From the NCBI GenBank assembly GCA_005778405.1, contig SXOA01000040.1, positions 1 to 34,724 on the forward strand: a stretch of DNA of 34,724 nt, in the 5' to 3' direction. Shown piece by piece: positions 16,717 to 24,281 of this stretch. Origin of the DNA: Planctomycetaceae bacterium (lineage in GTDB: Bacteria > Planctomycetota > Planctomycetia > Pirellulales > Pirellulaceae). The translations under genes were made by a program, and so were the position numbers. Below the pieces are notes generated by a model, which saw only the letters and a program-made list of their open reading frames with translations, did no database searches and was not told where the DNA came from. The stretch's first letter is position 1. Each line of letters opens with the position of its first letter.

Positions 16717-17970
16717 GTGAAGGCCTGGCGGCTGGCGGGGTATCCGGGGGCGACGCGGGTGACGCTGGATCTCCTCGCCCATTGGCGGCGGGAAGGGCGG
16801 CGGTGGAACCGGTTCTTTGCCCAGCTCGAGGCGGCGGAGACGGTGATTTTTTTGACCGAGGCCCGGAGCGATTTTTTGCAGGGGATCAGCGTCCCCCGCG
16901 AGGAGCTTTCCGCCGAGCAGCTTGCCGAGGGGAAGAAGGCGTTTCTCCGCTATGCCTGCAAGATGGCCACCGGCAGCGGCAAGACGACCGTGATGGGGAT
17001 GCTGGCGGCCTGGAGCATTCTCAACAAGGTGAACAGCCGCGGGGACGCCCGGTTTTCCGACGTGGTGCTGATCGTCTGCCCGAACGTGACGATCAGGACG
17101 CGGCTCTCGGAGCTCGATCCGAAGAACGGGGACGCGAGCCTGTATGTGACGCGGGATCTGGTGCCGCCGGAGTTGCGGACCGATCTGACGCAGGGGCGGG
17201 TGCTGGTGACCAACTGGCACGTCTTTGAGCCGAAGGGGATGCAAGCGGGGGGAACGAGTGCGCGGGTGATCAAGGCGGGGCAACAGGTGCGGCGGAAAGA
17301 GCGGATCAAGATCGGCGTGAAGACCACGACCGCCCGGGGGACGCGGTATCTGACGCCGGAAGCCCTCAAGCAGCAGATGGACCTCGGGCAGCTTACCGTT
17401 TTGGAGGAGAAGAAGGACGAGCAGGGAAACCTGATTGAGGTGCATGTCGAGTCGGTCGACTATGTCGAGAGCGACACGGCTCTGGTGCGGCGAATTCTGG
17501 ACCAGGAAGGGGCCCGCGGCAAAAAGAATATTCTCGTTTTCAACGACGAGGCCCACCACGCCTACCGCATCAAGCGGGAGGAGCCGGATGAGGGGGAGGA
17601 AGAGCAGTTCGAGGACGACAGTGCAGCCGATGACTTCTACAAGGAGGCGACGGTCTGGGTGGAGGGGCTGGACCGGATCAACGAGAAGCGGGGGATCAAC
17701 TTTTGCCTGGACCTGTCCGCCACGCCGTACTTTTTGGGGCGGGTGGGGCAGGATGCGAACCGGCCGTTCCCCTGGGTAGTCAGCGATTTTGGTCTGGTCG
17801 ATGCCATCGAGAGCGGGCTGACCAAGATTCCGCAGCTCGCCGTGCGGGATTCCACAGGAGCCGCCGTGCCGGGGTGTTTCAACATCTGGCACTGGATCAT
17901 GCCGCAGCTCACGGCGACGGAGCGCGGCGGGCGGAAGGCGAACCCCAAGCCGGAGGCGATTTTGAAATAG
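16717..17970 (+). CDS. Restriction protein piece 2 (first helicase lobe)
   Basis: This piece has 417 codons from the GTG that directly follows the first TAG to the second TAG. It holds the first RecA-like lobe: Walker A MATGSGKTT near residue 85 and DEAH in LVFNDEAHHAYRI near residue 276, followed by LDLSATPYF (motif III). Reinitiation at the adjacent GTG would be needed for expression, since no other promoter or ribosome site is evident. Codon use matches the flanking pieces. Confidence 0.65.
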   Translation: MKAWRLAGYPGATRVTLDLLAHWRREGRRWNRFFAQLEAAETVIFLTEARSDFLQGISVPREELSAEQLAEGKKAFLRYACKMATGSGKTTVMGMLAAWSILNKVNSRGDARFSDVVLIVCPNVTIRTRLSELDPKNGDASLYVTRDLVPPELRTDLTQGRVLVTNWHVFEPKGMQAGGTSARVIKAGQQVRRKERIKIGVKTTTARGTRYLTPEALKQQMDLGQLTVLEEKKDEQGNLIEVHVESVDYVESDTALVRRILDQEGARGKKNILVFNDEAHHAYRIKREEPDEGEEEQFEDDSAADDFYKEATVWVEGLDRINEKRGINFCLDLSATPYFLGRVGQDANRPFPWVVSDFGLVDAIESGLTKIPQLAVRDSTGAAVPGCFNIWHWIMPQLTATERGGRKANPKPEAILK

Positions 17971-17976
17971 GCCAAT

Positions 17977-19830
17977 ATGCCGATTGCCATGTTGGCGGGA
18001 TTGTGGCAGAAGGAGTTCGAGCGGCGGGGGAGCGACAAGGAGCTGGACGATCCGCGGCCGCCGGTGTTCATCATCGTCTGCAAAAATTCGGCCCTGGCGA
18101 AGGTGATGTACGAGTGGATTGCCGAGGACAAGCCGCCGGCGGGGATTCCACCGCTGAAGATTCGGGGCTTTCGGAACACGGACCAGACGGAGCACACGAT
18201 CCGGGTGGACAGCAAAGTGATTGGCGAGGCGGAGGATCTCGGGGGAGCCAAAGGGGACGAAACGCTCTGGATGCGGGCCACGCTCAACACGGTGGGGAAG
18301 CGGGATTGGCCGCGGAATCCCTCGGGAGGTCCGCATTTCGAACCGGGTTTTGAGGAACTGGCGGAGAAGCTCGAGCGGCCGCTCCATCCGCCGGGGCGTG
18401 ACGTGCGGTGCATCGTGAGCGTGGGGATGCTCACGGAAGGGTGGGACTGCAACACGGTGACCCACATCATCGGCCTGCGGCCGTTCATGTCGCAGCTCCT
18501 CTGCGAGCAGGTGGTCGGGCGCGGCCTCCGGCGGATGGACTATGAGCCGGATGAAAATGGATTGCTGACCGAAGAAGTCGCCAAGGTGTTTGGAGTCCCG
18601 TTCGAGGTGATTCCGTTCAAGGCGAACCCCGCCGGCGCGGCGACTCCTCGCCCCAAACGGCATCACGTCCATGCGATTCCGGCGAAGGCCCAGTTGGAGA
18701 TCACGATTCCGCGCGTGGAAGGGTATACGCAGGCGGTGCGGAACCGGGTGACGATTGACTGGGGGCAGGTTGCGCCGGTGATGATCGATCCGCTGCAAAC
18801 GCCGCTCGCCACGGAGGTGAAGGGGCTGTCGATGAGCGACCGGGGGAAGATGACGTTGTCTGGACCGGGACGGAGCGAGGACGTGACGCTGGAGCCGTAC
18901 CGCCGGCGGTTGCAGGAGATGGAATTCGACATGGCGAAGGCTTTGACCAAAGATTATCTGTCGCAGGGACACTGCGAGGCGACGCCGCACGTCTTGTTTC
19001 CGCAGTTACTCGCCATCGTGCGGGAGTTTGTCGAAAAGAAGGTCTTCGCGGCCCCTCCGGCGGAGAAAATCGACCTGGCTGCCGGGCACTGGTACGCTTT
19101 GGCCATCGAACGGCTCTTGTCGGCGATTCGGCCCGATACGTCCCGCGGGGAGGCCCCGGAAGTCCCTCGCTATGAGGCAAACCGGCGGGCGATTTCGACC
19201 GCGGACGTCGATTACTGGACCAGCAAGGACGTGCGGGAGGTGGTGAAGTCGCACGTCAACTACGTCGTCGCCGACACCATCCGCTGGGAGCAGGCGGCGG
19301 CCTTCCACATCGACCGGCACCTAGCGACCGCGTCGTTTGTGAAGAACGCCGGGCTGGGTTTTGCCATTCCGTATCTTCACAACGGCCAGAAGCACGACTA
19401 TCTGGCCGACTTTGCCGTGCGGCTGGCAGTGGAGGGGAATTTCGAAGTTGGGCGCAGCGGAGATGTTGGGCGCAGGTCTCCGACCTCGCCCACCGGGCCG
19501 ACCGCAGGTCTCCATTTGGCGGCGGGCGGGGAGACCTTCGGTCCGACATTTCGGCGGGGTCAGGAGACCCGCGCCGAATGGCAGGAGACCCGCGCCGAGC
19601 ACCGGGGGACTCGCGCCGAACAGGGGTTTTACCTGGTGCTGGAGACGAAGGGATATGACCCGCTGGACGAAGTGAAGAAAGTCGCCGCCCAGCGGTGGGT
19701 CGCGGCCCTGAATGCCGACGGGAGCTATGGGCACTGGCAATACGCGATGGCCCGGAAGGTCGAGGAGGTGCCGGTGGCGTTGTCTGCCGCCTTCAATCTG
19801 GCCCGAAAGCTGGTTGCCGGCGCTGCCTAA
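17977..19830 (+). CDS. Restriction protein piece 3 (second helicase lobe and nuclease)
   Basis: This piece has 617 residues from an ATG six bases after the second TAG. It holds the second RecA-like lobe, with VGMLTEGWDCNT (motif V) and CEQVVGRGLRRMD (motif VI) near residues 150-190, and a C-terminal PD-(D/E)XK nuclease: the Asp of YLADFAVRL and the Glu-Thr-Lys of LVLETKGYD. A 61-codon repeat-derived insert separates these two active-site strands. The gene ends in TAA, with a hairpin abutting the stop. Confidence 0.7.
   Translation: MPIAMLAGLWQKEFERRGSDKELDDPRPPVFIIVCKNSALAKVMYEWIAEDKPPAGIPPLKIRGFRNTDQTEHTIRVDSKVIGEAEDLGGAKGDETLWMRATLNTVGKRDWPRNPSGGPHFEPGFEELAEKLERPLHPPGRDVRCIVSVGMLTEGWDCNTVTHIIGLRPFMSQLLCEQVVGRGLRRMDYEPDENGLLTEEVAKVFGVPFEVIPFKANPAGAATPRPKRHHVHAIPAKAQLEITIPRVEGYTQAVRNRVTIDWGQVAPVMIDPLQTPLATEVKGLSMSDRGKMTLSGPGRSEDVTLEPYRRRLQEMEFDMAKALTKDYLSQGHCEATPHVLFPQLLAIVREFVEKKVFAAPPAEKIDLAAGHWYALAIERLLSAIRPDTSRGEAPEVPRYEANRRAISTADVDYWTSKDVREVVKSHVNYVVADTIRWEQAAAFHIDRHLATASFVKNAGLGFAIPYLHNGQKHDYLADFAVRLAVEGNFEVGRSGDVGRRSPTSPTGPTAGLHLAAGGETFGPTFRRGQETRAEWQETRAEHRGTRAEQGFYLVLETKGYDPLDEVKKVAAQRWVAALNADGSYGHWQYAMARKVEEVPVALSAAFNLARKLVAGAA
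19441..19623 (+). repeat. 183-bp in-frame repeat insert inside the nuclease domain
   Basis: The insert ends in three 21-bp tandem units (19561-19581, 19582-19602, 19603-19623) encoding QETRAEW, QETRAEH and RGTRAEQ. Upstream are copies of GGCGCAGGTCTCC, roughly the reverse complement of GGAGACCCGCGCC in the tandem units, so the insert can fold on itself. Its length is exactly 61 codons, so the frame is kept. The boundaries are inferred from where the nuclease text stops and resumes. Confidence 0.75.
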
Positions 19831-19860
19831 TCCCGAATGTAATATTTCGGGAAATCTTTG
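19831..19860 (+). terminator. Hairpin directly after restriction gene
   Basis: TCCCGAA (19831-19837) pairs with TTCGGGA (19846-19852), followed by AATCTTTG. The hairpin begins at the base after the TAA stop. The T-tract is weak. Confidence 0.5.
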
Positions 19861-20034
19861 TGGCGACCTATTGACTGTGCCAACCTACTTTACTAAACTT
19901 CCGTATAGTACTCGGCGGAGCTGCGCGCGGGCATGGAGGGGGTGCTGGGGTCCCGCCTACTGGCGGAATTTGAAGACCGGCTGAAGCCGGGACTCCAACC
20001 TGACTGCCTGAAGGCGATCGCTCCAACTTGTTCT

Positions 20035-20063
20035 TTGACATGTCGGTTGTAAGGGAAGATAAT
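20035..20063 (+). promoter_or_regulatory. Strong orphan promoter
   Basis: TTGACA (20035-20040), a 17-base spacer and GATAAT (20058-20063) are one base from consensus. No credible plus-strand gene follows before the convergent YTV-repeat gene. The only early ATG (20075) opens a 9-codon frame with no ribosome site. An untranslated RNA starting near 20070 is possible. Confidence 0.6.
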
Positions 20064-20155
20064 GTGCCGTTAAGATGCTGAGCGATTGTGTAGGTGTGTG
20101 TTAAAAACAGGTTATAAAATAGATGATACAGCCCTAGGAATGATGGGGTTTTTGA

Positions 20156-20287
20156 TGAATCAAGAAATGGGTGATTCAGGAGGGCGGCTGGTCAGGCGTC
20201 TGGGCGGAAGTGGGGGTGGGATAAGGAGTTGTGGAGAGGAGGTTGATTCAGATTCGCGCGAAAATGGAGCGCTGAATCAATGAATCA
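20156..20287. repeat. Cluster of five TGAATCA/TGATTCA heptamers
   Basis: The heptamer occurs at 20156-20162, 20172-20178, 20244-20250, 20273-20279 and 20281-20287, in both orientations. TTGATTCAG (20243-20251) and CTGAATCAA (20272-20280) form a perfect 9-bp inverted repeat. The rest of 19861-20568 holds no supported gene. Confidence 0.65.
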
Positions 20288-20391
20288 CGGTGCCTTCTCA
20301 GCCGGTTATCGCGCGGGGGCGAGTGGAAGGTCAGAGGCGAGTGTTAAGGGCGGGGCTCTTTCGCTGGCGCTTCGGGTTAGCGGAAGGCATG

Positions 20392-20427
20392 GACCCTCAC
20401 CCCGGCCCTCTCCCAGGGGGCGAGGGG
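20392..20427. repeat. Second copy of the C-rich palindromic repeat
   Basis: GACCCTCACCCCGGCCCTCT followed by CCCAGGGGGCGAGGGGG matches the element at 48-88 in its first arm. This kind of element is dispersed in many high-GC genomes. Confidence 0.55.
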
Positions 20428-20468
20428 GCTCCGCTCACGGAGTCAGCGGGCTTCTTTGCCAAGAAATG

Positions 20469-20507
20469 AAAACCGGCGGCTCGGTTCGTCCTGAACCGAG
20501 CCGCCGG
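20469..20507 (-). terminator. Intrinsic terminator of the YTV-repeat gene
   Basis: A perfect 14-bp stem (20473-20486 with 20494-20507) has a 7-base loop. Read on the minus strand it is followed by TTTT. It lies about 60 bases past the stop of the minus-strand gene, and would also block a plus-strand transcript from 20070 to some degree. Confidence 0.85.
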
Positions 20508-20568
20508 GGTTTAAGCCAGACCAGATGTCCTTCAGCCAGCATCCGACCAGCGAAAGGAGGCTTCCAAC

Positions 20569-22194
20569 CTACGAACCGCAATTGCAACCGTGACGTCGGC
20601 CGCAGCACGGGTCAGGGCAGCAGACCGTCACCGGAACTTGCTTGCAAACCACGCGGGGGCAGCACTTGGTCACCGTGTAGGGAACCTTGGTGCAGGTCGT
20701 GTGGGGAACTTTGATGGTGGAGGTGTAGTGCACCTGCTTGCAGACACAGTAGGGAATCCGCTTGATGCAGGTCGTGGGGACCATACGGCACGTGGTGTAC
20801 GGCACCTGTTTGGTGCAGCACTGCTTTTCCATGTGGCAAACCCGGTAGCAAACTTGCTTTGTGCAGGTCTGGCGTTCCATGTGGCAAACCTGGTACGTGC
20901 AGGTCTTGGTTTCCGGAACCATGTGGCAGACCTTGTAGCAGATCTGCTTGGTGCAGGTTTCGGGAACCATGCGGCAGACCTTGTAGGTGCAGGTCTTGGT
21001 GCAGGTTTCGGGAACCATGTGGCAGACCTTATACGTGCAGGTCTTCTTGATGGTCTGGGGGACCATGTGGCAAACCTGGTACGTGCAGGTGCGGGTTTTG
21101 GTTTCGGGAACCATGTGGCAGACCGTGTAGTTGCAGGTCCGCTGCTGGGTCTCGCTCACCATGCGGCAGGTGGTGTAGGGGACGGTCTTTTTCACGACTT
21201 CCCGCTCATACCGGACGCAGTTGATGGTCTTGACCTCGGTCGAGGGGACCCAGACCTTCTTGCAGATCTGCTTCGGCGGGAGCTGGCACTCCACGATCTT
21301 GCAGCAGCCGGGCGTATAGACGCAGCGGCAGCAGCAGGGATCCCAGGTCCAGCAGCCGGGCTCGCGAACCCGCTTCCGAATGCAAGCGCCGGGGCACTCG
21401 GTCACCTGGGTGTCCCAGTGGCCCGAGCAGACCGTCACTTCCTTGGTGTAGTGAACCGGCTTGCAAATCGTCTGGCAGACTTCCCGCGTGCAGGTCTCGT
21501 AGACCGGCTTGCAGACGTTGACGCAGTAGGTCCGCGTCTTGGTCTCATAGACCGGCTTGCAGACGGTGTAGCAGTATTCACGGGTCTTGGTCTCATAGAC
21601 CGGCTTGCAAACGGTGTAGCAGATGTCCCGGGTCTTGGTTTCCCAGACCGGCTTGCAGACCGTGTAGCAAATCTCGCGGGTCTTGGTTTCCCAGACCGGC
21701 TTGCAGACGGTGTAGCAGATGTCCTTGGTCTTGGTTTCCCAAACCGGCTTGCAGACCGTGACGCAGCGGGTCTTGGTTTCATAGACCGGCTTGCAAACGG
21801 TGTAGCAGACGTCTTTGGTCTTGGTTTCCCAAACCGGCTTGCAAACAGTGTAGTTGCAGGTGCGGTAGTGGGTCTCGTAGACCGGCTTGCAGACGGTGTA
21901 CGAGCATTCGCGATAGTGGGTCTCGCGGACGTTCTTGACACAGTCGATGACCTTGTCCTCGTAGGTCGTGTTGTAGCAATTCTTATAGCAGGTATAAGAC
22001 TGCTTTTCGTACACGACTTCGCGGCAGGTCTTCATCACGGTGTGGCACTGCTGCTTGGCGCAGCCATAGCTGACCGGGTCTGTGCAGCCGACATGCTTAT
22101 AGCTGACGGCGCCGCAACAGGCGGCCTGGGTGGTGTTCACCGAGATCACGGTCAGGAGCACCGCGACAATCGGGAGGCCCATCAGGGTCTTCAT
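20569..22194 (-). CDS. Exported cysteine-rich YTV-repeat protein
   Basis: The protein has 541 residues from the ATG at 22194, chosen for its GAAGGAGA ribosome site and because it opens a signal peptide (MKTLMGLPIVAVLLTVISVNTTQA); the longer frame is ignored. After the signal, about ten 15-16-residue units of the type CYTVCKPVWETKTRDI are followed by a Cys-rich hub (GCWTWDPCCCRCVYTPGCC), then about ten units of a second type, CTYKVCHMVPETCTK, and a Cys-rich tail (CCPDPCCGRRHGCNCGS). Each unit has two or three Cys. YTV-motif proteins are known from Rhodopirellula and other planctomycetes and have been linked to the proteinaceous cell wall; I infer disulfide-linked envelope structure here. The gene is alone on its strand and ends at a strong terminator. 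Confidence 0.88.
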   Translation of the reverse strand: MKTLMGLPIVAVLLTVISVNTTQAACCGAVSYKHVGCTDPVSYGCAKQQCHTVMKTCREVVYEKQSYTCYKNCYNTTYEDKVIDCVKNVRETHYRECSYTVCKPVYETHYRTCNYTVCKPVWETKTKDVCYTVCKPVYETKTRCVTVCKPVWETKTKDICYTVCKPVWETKTREICYTVCKPVWETKTRDICYTVCKPVYETKTREYCYTVCKPVYETKTRTYCVNVCKPVYETCTREVCQTICKPVHYTKEVTVCSGHWDTQVTECPGACIRKRVREPGCWTWDPCCCRCVYTPGCCKIVECQLPPKQICKKVWVPSTEVKTINCVRYEREVVKKTVPYTTCRMVSETQQRTCNYTVCHMVPETKTRTCTYQVCHMVPQTIKKTCTYKVCHMVPETCTKTCTYKVCRMVPETCTKQICYKVCHMVPETKTCTYQVCHMERQTCTKQVCYRVCHMEKQCCTKQVPYTTCRMVPTTCIKRIPYCVCKQVHYTSTIKVPHTTCTKVPYTVTKCCPRVVCKQVPVTVCCPDPCCGRRHGCNCGS

Positions 22195-22673
22195 TTGCTT
22201 CTCCTTCACTGCTGTTCGAACGTGGAAGTGGTGCATCTGGTCTGGCGAGGTAATTCGCCAATGCGGGGTATCCCGGTCTACTTGGCTCACATCCGGTGCA
22301 ACCCGCAGACTCGTGTCAGGCGGGCTTTTGCCGCGTAATCCTCAACTGCTCCGAGCAAGCGCGCAGCTTGCCGGCGCAGGGACCGGTTGGGAAATACATC
22401 GTCAAACTGGGCTAGCGGGCTGTAATGGGAGGCCTGGAGAAAATGAGCCGTTCCCAGAGACTTTTCCTGAGAAGGTGAGCTGTTTCGATGGCTAACTAAT
22501 GACGGATACATGGTTTAGGAGAAACGAGGCGCGATTATTCCGAATGGAAAGGTAGTGCGAATGGTTGCTAGCATGCGGATTCACCTGCCCGGTGTCGGAG
22601 AGCGACGGGGATGGCGCTGCAAGGAATGAAGAGTTTGCCAATAGGGGAAATTAAATATCCCGTTCCATTTTTT
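22195..22673. other. Intergenic region between YTV-repeat gene and pilin promoter
   Basis: The divergent promoters must lie in this stretch and just beyond it. I see no gene, no tRNA and no good minus-strand promoter match. The YTV leader is probably within 22195-22340. Confidence 0.4.
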
Positions 22674-22702
22674 TTGACTCGCACCAAACGGCAACCTAGA
22701 AA
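22674..22702 (+). promoter_or_regulatory. Candidate pseudopilin promoter
   Basis: TTGACT (22674-22679), a 17-base spacer and TAGAAA (22697-22702) follow a run of eight T. The implied leader is about 170 bases long. Confidence 0.5.
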
Positions 22703-22803
22703 TCTGTAACGGCAATCTCGGGTGACAGGCGGTGGCTGGAAGAATCAACCAGCGGACGCCGCTCGCCGGTGAGTAGCCCACCTGTTTCAAGTTCCATTCA
22801 CAC

Positions 22804-22848
22804 GCGGCAGGGGTCCGTGAGAGCCAACGGCTCTCGAGCTGCTGCCGC
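22804..22848 (+). promoter_or_regulatory. Nested hairpin in the pseudopilin leader
   Basis: GCGGCAG (22804-22810) pairs with CTGCCGC (22842-22848). Inside, GAGAGCC (22819-22825) pairs with GGCTCTC (22829-22835) around a 3-base loop. It ends 30 bases before the ATG and may control translation or RNA stability. Confidence 0.5.
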
Positions 22849-22878
22849 AGGGTTCGCAAACGTGAGGGCACACTCTTT

Positions 22879-23334
22879 ATGTCTCGTATGACTCGTCGAT
22901 CAGCGTTTACGCTCGTTGAAGTCCTGATTGTGGTCGTCATCCTGGCGATTCTGGCTGCCGCGGTCATTCCGCAGTTCACCGATTCGACGACCGACGCTAG
23001 GAATAGCACGTCGCTCTTCAATCTGAGCACGCTCCGCTCGCAAATTGCGATTTACAAGGCTCAACACGGGGGCCTGGTTCCCACCGGAGCCGACGCTGCA
23101 GCCATCACGCTACAGTTCACCACCAAGACGAACGCGGACGGTACTACCACAGGTACGCCGGCGCTTGGCCCCTATTTGCAGTCGATCCCGTTCAACCCCG
23201 CGGTGGTCGACCCGACCAAACAGAACCTGTTGAAAGTGGTCACGGCCGATCCGACCGCCAACGACACGGCCTTTGGCTGGATCTATAACAAGACCAATGG
23301 CAACATCTACAGCGCGGCCGACTACACCAAGTAG
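22879..23334 (+). CDS. Type II secretion/type IV pilin-like pseudopilin
   Basis: This is a 151-residue protein with a class III signal: RRSAFTLVEVLIVVVILAILAAAVIPQF. Prepilin peptidase would cut before Phe, leaving Glu at +5. The residue before the cut is Ala where Gly is usual, which is tolerated in some pseudopilins. The hydrophobic helix (about residues 10-30) is followed by a short globular domain (LSTLRSQIAIYKAQHG..., GPYLQSIPFNP, TAFGWIYNKTNGNIY) like the major pseudopilin GspG. No other secretion genes are adjacent, so it is an orphan. It ends in TAG and has its own terminator, so it is a single-gene unit. Confidence 0.9.
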   Translation: MSRMTRRSAFTLVEVLIVVVILAILAAAVIPQFTDSTTDARNSTSLFNLSTLRSQIAIYKAQHGGLVPTGADAAAITLQFTTKTNADGTTTGTPALGPYLQSIPFNPAVVDPTKQNLLKVVTADPTANDTAFGWIYNKTNGNIYSAADYTK

Positions 23335-23383
23335 TTGGCTCGCCATCTGAAGTTGTTCCGCAAACAAGCGACGCTCAAAACAG

Positions 23384-23410
23384 CCGCTTCCCTCTCGGGA
23401 AGCGGTTTTT
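23384..23410 (+). terminator. Intrinsic terminator of the pseudopilin gene
   Basis: CCGCTTCCC (23384-23392) pairs perfectly with GGGAAGCGG (23397-23405) around TCTC, followed by TTTTT. Confidence 0.92.
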
Positions 23411-23517
23411 GCGCGCAGGAAGAGTCGCTGGGCGTCCTTGGACGGAGGCACCGGGAGACATAGAATGGAGGGACTGCCTATCGGATTGGACTGTTCCTTA
23501 CCTTCCCAGCGACTGAA

Positions 23518-24192
23518 ATGACGCAGCCCACTGACAAGCCGGCTGACTCCTCCGCTTTGGGTCCGATTCCGAAGGCTGTTATCAATCGGCTTAGCTTGTA
23601 CCTACGGGAGTTACAGCGACTGGTGCGGGACGGGAGCGAAACTACCAGTTCCACGCAACTTGGCAAGCTGCTTGAGTTTACGGATGCTCAAGTACGCAAG
23701 GACCTGGCCTATTTTGGTCAGTTTGGCTATCCCGGCATTGGGTATCGTTGCAGTGAGCTCATCACCCGGATCAAGGAAATCCTAGGAACCAATCAGCGCT
23801 GGCCGATTGCCATGGTCGGTTTGGGAAACCTCGGCAGAGCCCTTCTGGGCTATCGCGGCTTCACCCATCAGGGGTTCGAGGTAGCCTGCGTCTTTGATGT
23901 GGACGACGCCAAGGTCAACAGACAATTCGAGGACATTCCGGTCTATCACCTCGATCGCATCGTGGAAATCGTCCCCAAACTGGGCATTCGTCTGGCCATC
24001 ATCGCCGTGCCAGCCCCCGCGGCTCAGAAAGTTGCCGATGCCTTGGTTGCGGCGGGCATTCAAGGCATCCTCAATTTCGCGCCGGTCACCATCACCGTGC
24101 CGAGGCACGTCAATCTGGAAGGGGTTGATTTGGCGATTGAGCTGGAGCAGCTTTCGTTTGCCATCGTTAACATACAATGGCGGCAAAGCTGA
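23518..24192 (+). CDS. rex: Redox-sensing transcriptional repressor Rex
   Basis: Rex is a dimeric repressor that senses the NADH/NAD ratio and releases DNA when NADH rises, usually controlling fermentation and respiration genes. The 224-residue protein has a winged-helix DNA-binding region (about 17-75, IPKAVINRLSLYLRELQRL...VRKDLAYFGQFG) and a Rossmann domain with GLGNLG (101-106). A family FAPV text (about 188-191) and the C-terminal swapped helix (VDLAIELEQLSFAI) complete the match. The N-terminal 15 residues are a variable tail. The regulated genes are not obvious next to it; a terminator lies upstream and a tRNA downstream, so it is monocistronic. Confidence 0.95.
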   Translation: MTQPTDKPADSSALGPIPKAVINRLSLYLRELQRLVRDGSETTSSTQLGKLLEFTDAQVRKDLAYFGQFGYPGIGYRCSELITRIKEILGTNQRWPIAMVGLGNLGRALLGYRGFTHQGFEVACVFDVDDAKVNRQFEDIPVYHLDRIVEIVPKLGIRLAIIAVPAPAAQKVADALVAAGIQGILNFAPVTITVPRHVNLEGVDLAIELEQLSFAIVNIQWRQS

Positions 24193-24231
24193 TTCAGCCT
24201 GGAATGGGGCGTCACCGAACGGACAACCGGG

Positions 24232-24259
24232 TTGGCGCGTCTCTGAGGGTACGTAGAAT
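24232..24259 (+). promoter_or_regulatory. Candidate promoter of tRNA-Gln
   Basis: TTGGCG (24232-24237), a 16-base spacer and TAGAAT (24254-24259). Transcription would start about 15 bases before the tRNA. Confidence 0.45.
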
Positions 24260-24281
24260 TGACCTGGGCCCTGCCAGACAA

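Larger units (their letters stand above)
16501..19830 (+). pseudogene. Type III-like restriction helicase-nuclease, split by two in-frame TAG codons
   Basis: One reading frame of 1110 codons runs from 16501 to 19830 and is broken only by TAG at 16714-16716 and TAG at 17968-17970. Read through both, it gives a superfamily 2 helicase with GSGKTT (Walker A), NDEAHHAYR (DEAH), TEGWDCNT (motif V) and QVVGRGLRR (motif VI), then a PD-(D/E)XK nuclease (YLADF ... LETKGYD). This is the architecture of DEAD/DEAH restriction endonucleases of the type III Res kind. There are no frameshifts in 3.3 kb. No methyltransferase partner lies within the window. It may be a recently broken gene, or three polypeptides made by stop-start coupling, because a GTG abuts the first TAG and an ATG lies six bases after the second. 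TAG ends several normal genes here, so amber reassignment is unlikely. The pieces are listed separately. Confidence 0.8.

Noticed and set aside
16714..17970. Genome-wide amber reassignment or pyrrolysine as explanation for the two TAG codons
   Set aside because: selD, the DUF1501 gene, csrA and the pseudopilin gene all end in TAG within this window.
16456..18990. 844-codon minus-strand open frame over the restriction gene
   Set aside because: The helicase and nuclease motifs are all on the plus strand. The long antisense frame follows from GC-rich third codon positions.
20035..20063. CRISPR leader (a TTCTTTGACA-type text)
   Set aside because: No regularly spaced direct repeats follow within the next several hundred bases.
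20086..20283. 65-codon ORF with a TTG start after the orphan promoter
   Set aside because: It has no ribosome site and no recognisable domain. I prefer a non-coding transcript, although a small protein cannot be excluded.
20280..20714. 144-codon plus-strand ORF running into the YTV-repeat gene
   Set aside because: It crosses a dispersed repeat and a terminator, and its composition is not protein-like.
20590..22338. 582-codon open frame antisense to the YTV-repeat gene
   Set aside because: It is open only because the repeats lack stops in that frame. The minus strand has the signal peptide, ribosome site and terminator.
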